A stretch of 7,371 nt of DNA. It comes from Crocinitomicaceae bacterium. GTDB taxonomy: Bacteria > Bacteroidota > Bacteroidia > Flavobacteriales_D > Sanyastnellaceae. Made by a program: the position numbers and the translations under genes. The stretch's first letter is position 1. Every line of letters begins with the position of its first letter. The stretch spans positions 1 to 7,371 of the forward strand of contig JADLBA010000045.1 in assembly GCA_020848015.1 (NCBI GenBank). Reading direction: 5' to 3'. Below, piece by piece: positions 6,002 through 7,371 of this stretch. Under the pieces are notes generated by a model that was not told where the DNA came from, did no database searches, and saw only the letters and a list, made by a program, of their open reading frames with translations.

Positions 6002-7371
6002 TTATTTGATATTGCTCAGAAGAAACGCCTGTACCTCACGGATGGATTTAGGCTTGAGAGCGATTTTTCCTTCGTGATCAATCAGGAAAAAACCTGGTGT
6101 CTTCGTTACTAAGTAGTCTTTTGCTGAGGGCGAATCCCATAACTTCATTCCGCAGAGATTGGGAAAGGTAAACCCTCTCTCTTTTATGGCTGCTTCCCAC
6201 TGCGGTTTTTGAATATCTACCGAATAGCCAATGATCTCAAAACCTTTGGATTTCCATTGGTCATAGCAGGTCTTTATTTCCGGAGCTTCAGCTTTGCAGT
6301 GTTCACACCATGAACTCCAGAACATGATCAGCGTATATTTTTTGGCAGCGGCAATTTTCATCGCATCAATACGTGAACCATCGAATGAGTTGCCGGTAAT
6401 ATTTGGCGGAGTTTTTCCGACGGCCAGTCTGGTGATGCTTTCTGCGGTGCTCTTGATGATATTGGAAAGATCTGCATCACCGCATGCGTCTCCATTCACA
6501 TAATTGTCAATAATGTATGTAGAGATATTTTCCATACCGCTTTCATAAAAACCGACTAGCATCTGGTTCAATGCAAACTCCAGCACCAGATCATCGGCTT
6601 TGGCCTTGTCTGCTATAACACTAACACAGTCAATGAAACCGGCTTCTTTACCACCGCTGAATGTGCGCATAAAATTCTGTATGCGATCACTGAGAAAAAG
6701 ACCGTGAATAATACTGTGGTCGGTGAAATCAATATTTTCCCAGTATTTCTGTTTGTCATTCCCTGCCGGTTCTTGCTTCCAGGTAAGAATCTTCGCAAAG
6801 TGCGTATTTGGATATTGACTGATCATTGCGGCGCGGAGCTCTGCAAGTTCTTTTTCTTTCTGTGCCACCTGCTTTTCAAATTCATATTTGATCTGGCTTT
6901 TTGCCCCCCCCACCTTTGCATCCCTGATTGCCTTGAGCAACGCGGCTTCTTTTGGCTGATAGATAAACCAAGCCTCGTTCTCCCTGCTGCCGGCAGAAGA
7001 AGCATTCATATCCATTCTGCCGGAGCGAAAGTTAATTTCGACCACTTTCTCCGCAGGATTGATGATCACCGGAGCGAAATTGTTATCGGATACTCCCATC
7101 ATATAAATCCCTTGGTCGAACTCTTTTTTACCAAATGAAAAATTCCCATTGGTAATATCTGTCGAATCAATCAAAGAATTAGTTCTGCCATAAACCGACC
7201 AGAGATACATTTTTTTATAGGAGGGTATTTGTATTGAGCCTTTTACCTCTACCGATCCGTGTTTCATTCCCTTGTTCGCATCGGTGATGCCATTGGTGAA
7301 AGGAATAGCTGTTCCCAAAGTATCGGTAGTAAGTTTCCCACTATCCGTTTTTGCATTGGAACTATTGCAGC
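6002..7371 (-). CDS. Thioredoxin-fold lipoprotein, TlpA-like, with N-terminal DUF4369-like domain (5' end cut by window edge)
   Basis: Predicted periplasm-facing lipoprotein thiol-disulfide oxidoreductase. The frame stays open to the right edge, so the TTG at 7318 is not the start. The first complete codon in the window (7369-7367) is Cys, followed by N-S-S. The two bases before it (GC) allow only a codon ending in GC at -1, such as Ser or Gly, which fits a lipobox. Taking this Cys as residue 1, residues about 40-120 form a beta-sandwich of DUF4369 type, and about 130-310 is helical with a coiled-coil-like stretch at 160-185 (DUF5106-like middle). Residues 318-455 are an AhpC/TlpA-like thioredoxin fold with W354-C355-E-H-C358 and a cis-proline in T-K-T-P425. 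Such proteins are common in Bacteroidota; the redox partner is unknown. The coding strand has a run of eight G around 6904-6911. The signal peptide lies outside the window. It is followed after 45 bases by the phosphodiesterase gene. Confidence 0.88.
   Translation of the reverse strand, partial: CNSSNAKTDSGKLTTDTLGTAIPFTNGITDANKGMKHGSVEVKGSIQIPSYKKMYLWSVYGRTNSLIDSTDITNGNFSFGKKEFDQGIYMMGVSDNNFAPVIINPAEKVVEINFRSGRMDMNASSAGSRENEAWFIYQPKEAALLKAIRDAKVGGAKSQIKYEFEKQVAQKEKELAELRAAMISQYPNTHFAKILTWKQEPAGNDKQKYWENIDFTDHSIIHGLFLSDRIQNFMRTFSGGKEAGFIDCVSVIADKAKADDLVLEFALNQMLVGFYESGMENISTYIIDNYVNGDACGDADLSNIIKSTAESITRLAVGKTPPNITGNSFDGSRIDAMKIAAAKKYTLIMFWSSWCEHCKAEAPEIKTCYDQWKSKGFEIIGYSVDIQKPQWEAAIKERGFTFPNLCGMKLWDSPSAKDYLVTKTPGFFLIDHEGKIALKPKSIREVQAFLLSNIK

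Noticed and set aside
6704..7138. Plus-strand frame of 144 residues with hydrophobic stretches
   Set aside because: It is antisense to the lipoprotein gene; the hydrophobic look comes from reversed Lys/Glu-rich codons.

Overview
The window reads as a piece of chromosome from a member of the Bacteroidota, probably in the Chitinophagales/Sphingobacteriales range. The grounds are: a SMUG2-type DNA glycosylase (a family known from Pedobacter and relatives), a lipoprotein that joins an N-terminal beta domain to a TlpA-like thioredoxin domain, nearly absent Shine-Dalgarno sequences, and one good match to the Bacteroidota promoter pattern (TTG, about 18-19 bases, TAnnTTTG). No rRNA, tRNA, CRISPR array, transposase or phage gene was seen.

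Left part (1-685, minus strand): three closely packed genes read leftwards. They are a 65-residue unknown protein, a 64-residue unknown protein, and the start of a flavodoxin/ferredoxin reductase-like FAD-binding oxidoreductase that runs off the left edge. About 200 bases then separate these from a divergent plus-strand pair (891-2424): a SMUG2-like uracil-DNA glycosylase, overlapped by 8 bases by a DUF488 protein carrying a C-terminal DUF2945 (HVA1 TUDOR-type) domain. This pair is AT-rich by eye and is the most interesting part of the window. It looks like a small, translationally coupled nucleic-acid repair or modification unit.

Middle (2574-3490, minus strand): a YjdM/PhnA zinc-ribbon protein that is not in a phosphonate operon, then a small four-helix membrane protein with conserved-looking histidines at the helix ends and an AT-rich terminator-like hairpin at its stop. 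Diverging from it on the plus strand is a compact superfamily 1B helicase (RecD2/Dda-like) with all the main helicase motifs (3639-5093).

Right part (5114-7371, minus strand): a cytoplasmic glycerophosphodiester phosphodiesterase, preceded by a thioredoxin-fold lipoprotein that is cut by the right edge. The last codons of the window place a cysteine exactly where a lipobox cysteine would be, so the lipoprotein continues past the window and does not start at the in-frame TTG at 7318.

Most genes are ordinary housekeeping or accessory genes of this phylum. The glycosylase/DUF488-TUDOR pair, together with the separate helicase 1.2 kb away, gives the window a mild DNA-maintenance flavour, but a functional link between pair and helicase is only a guess.
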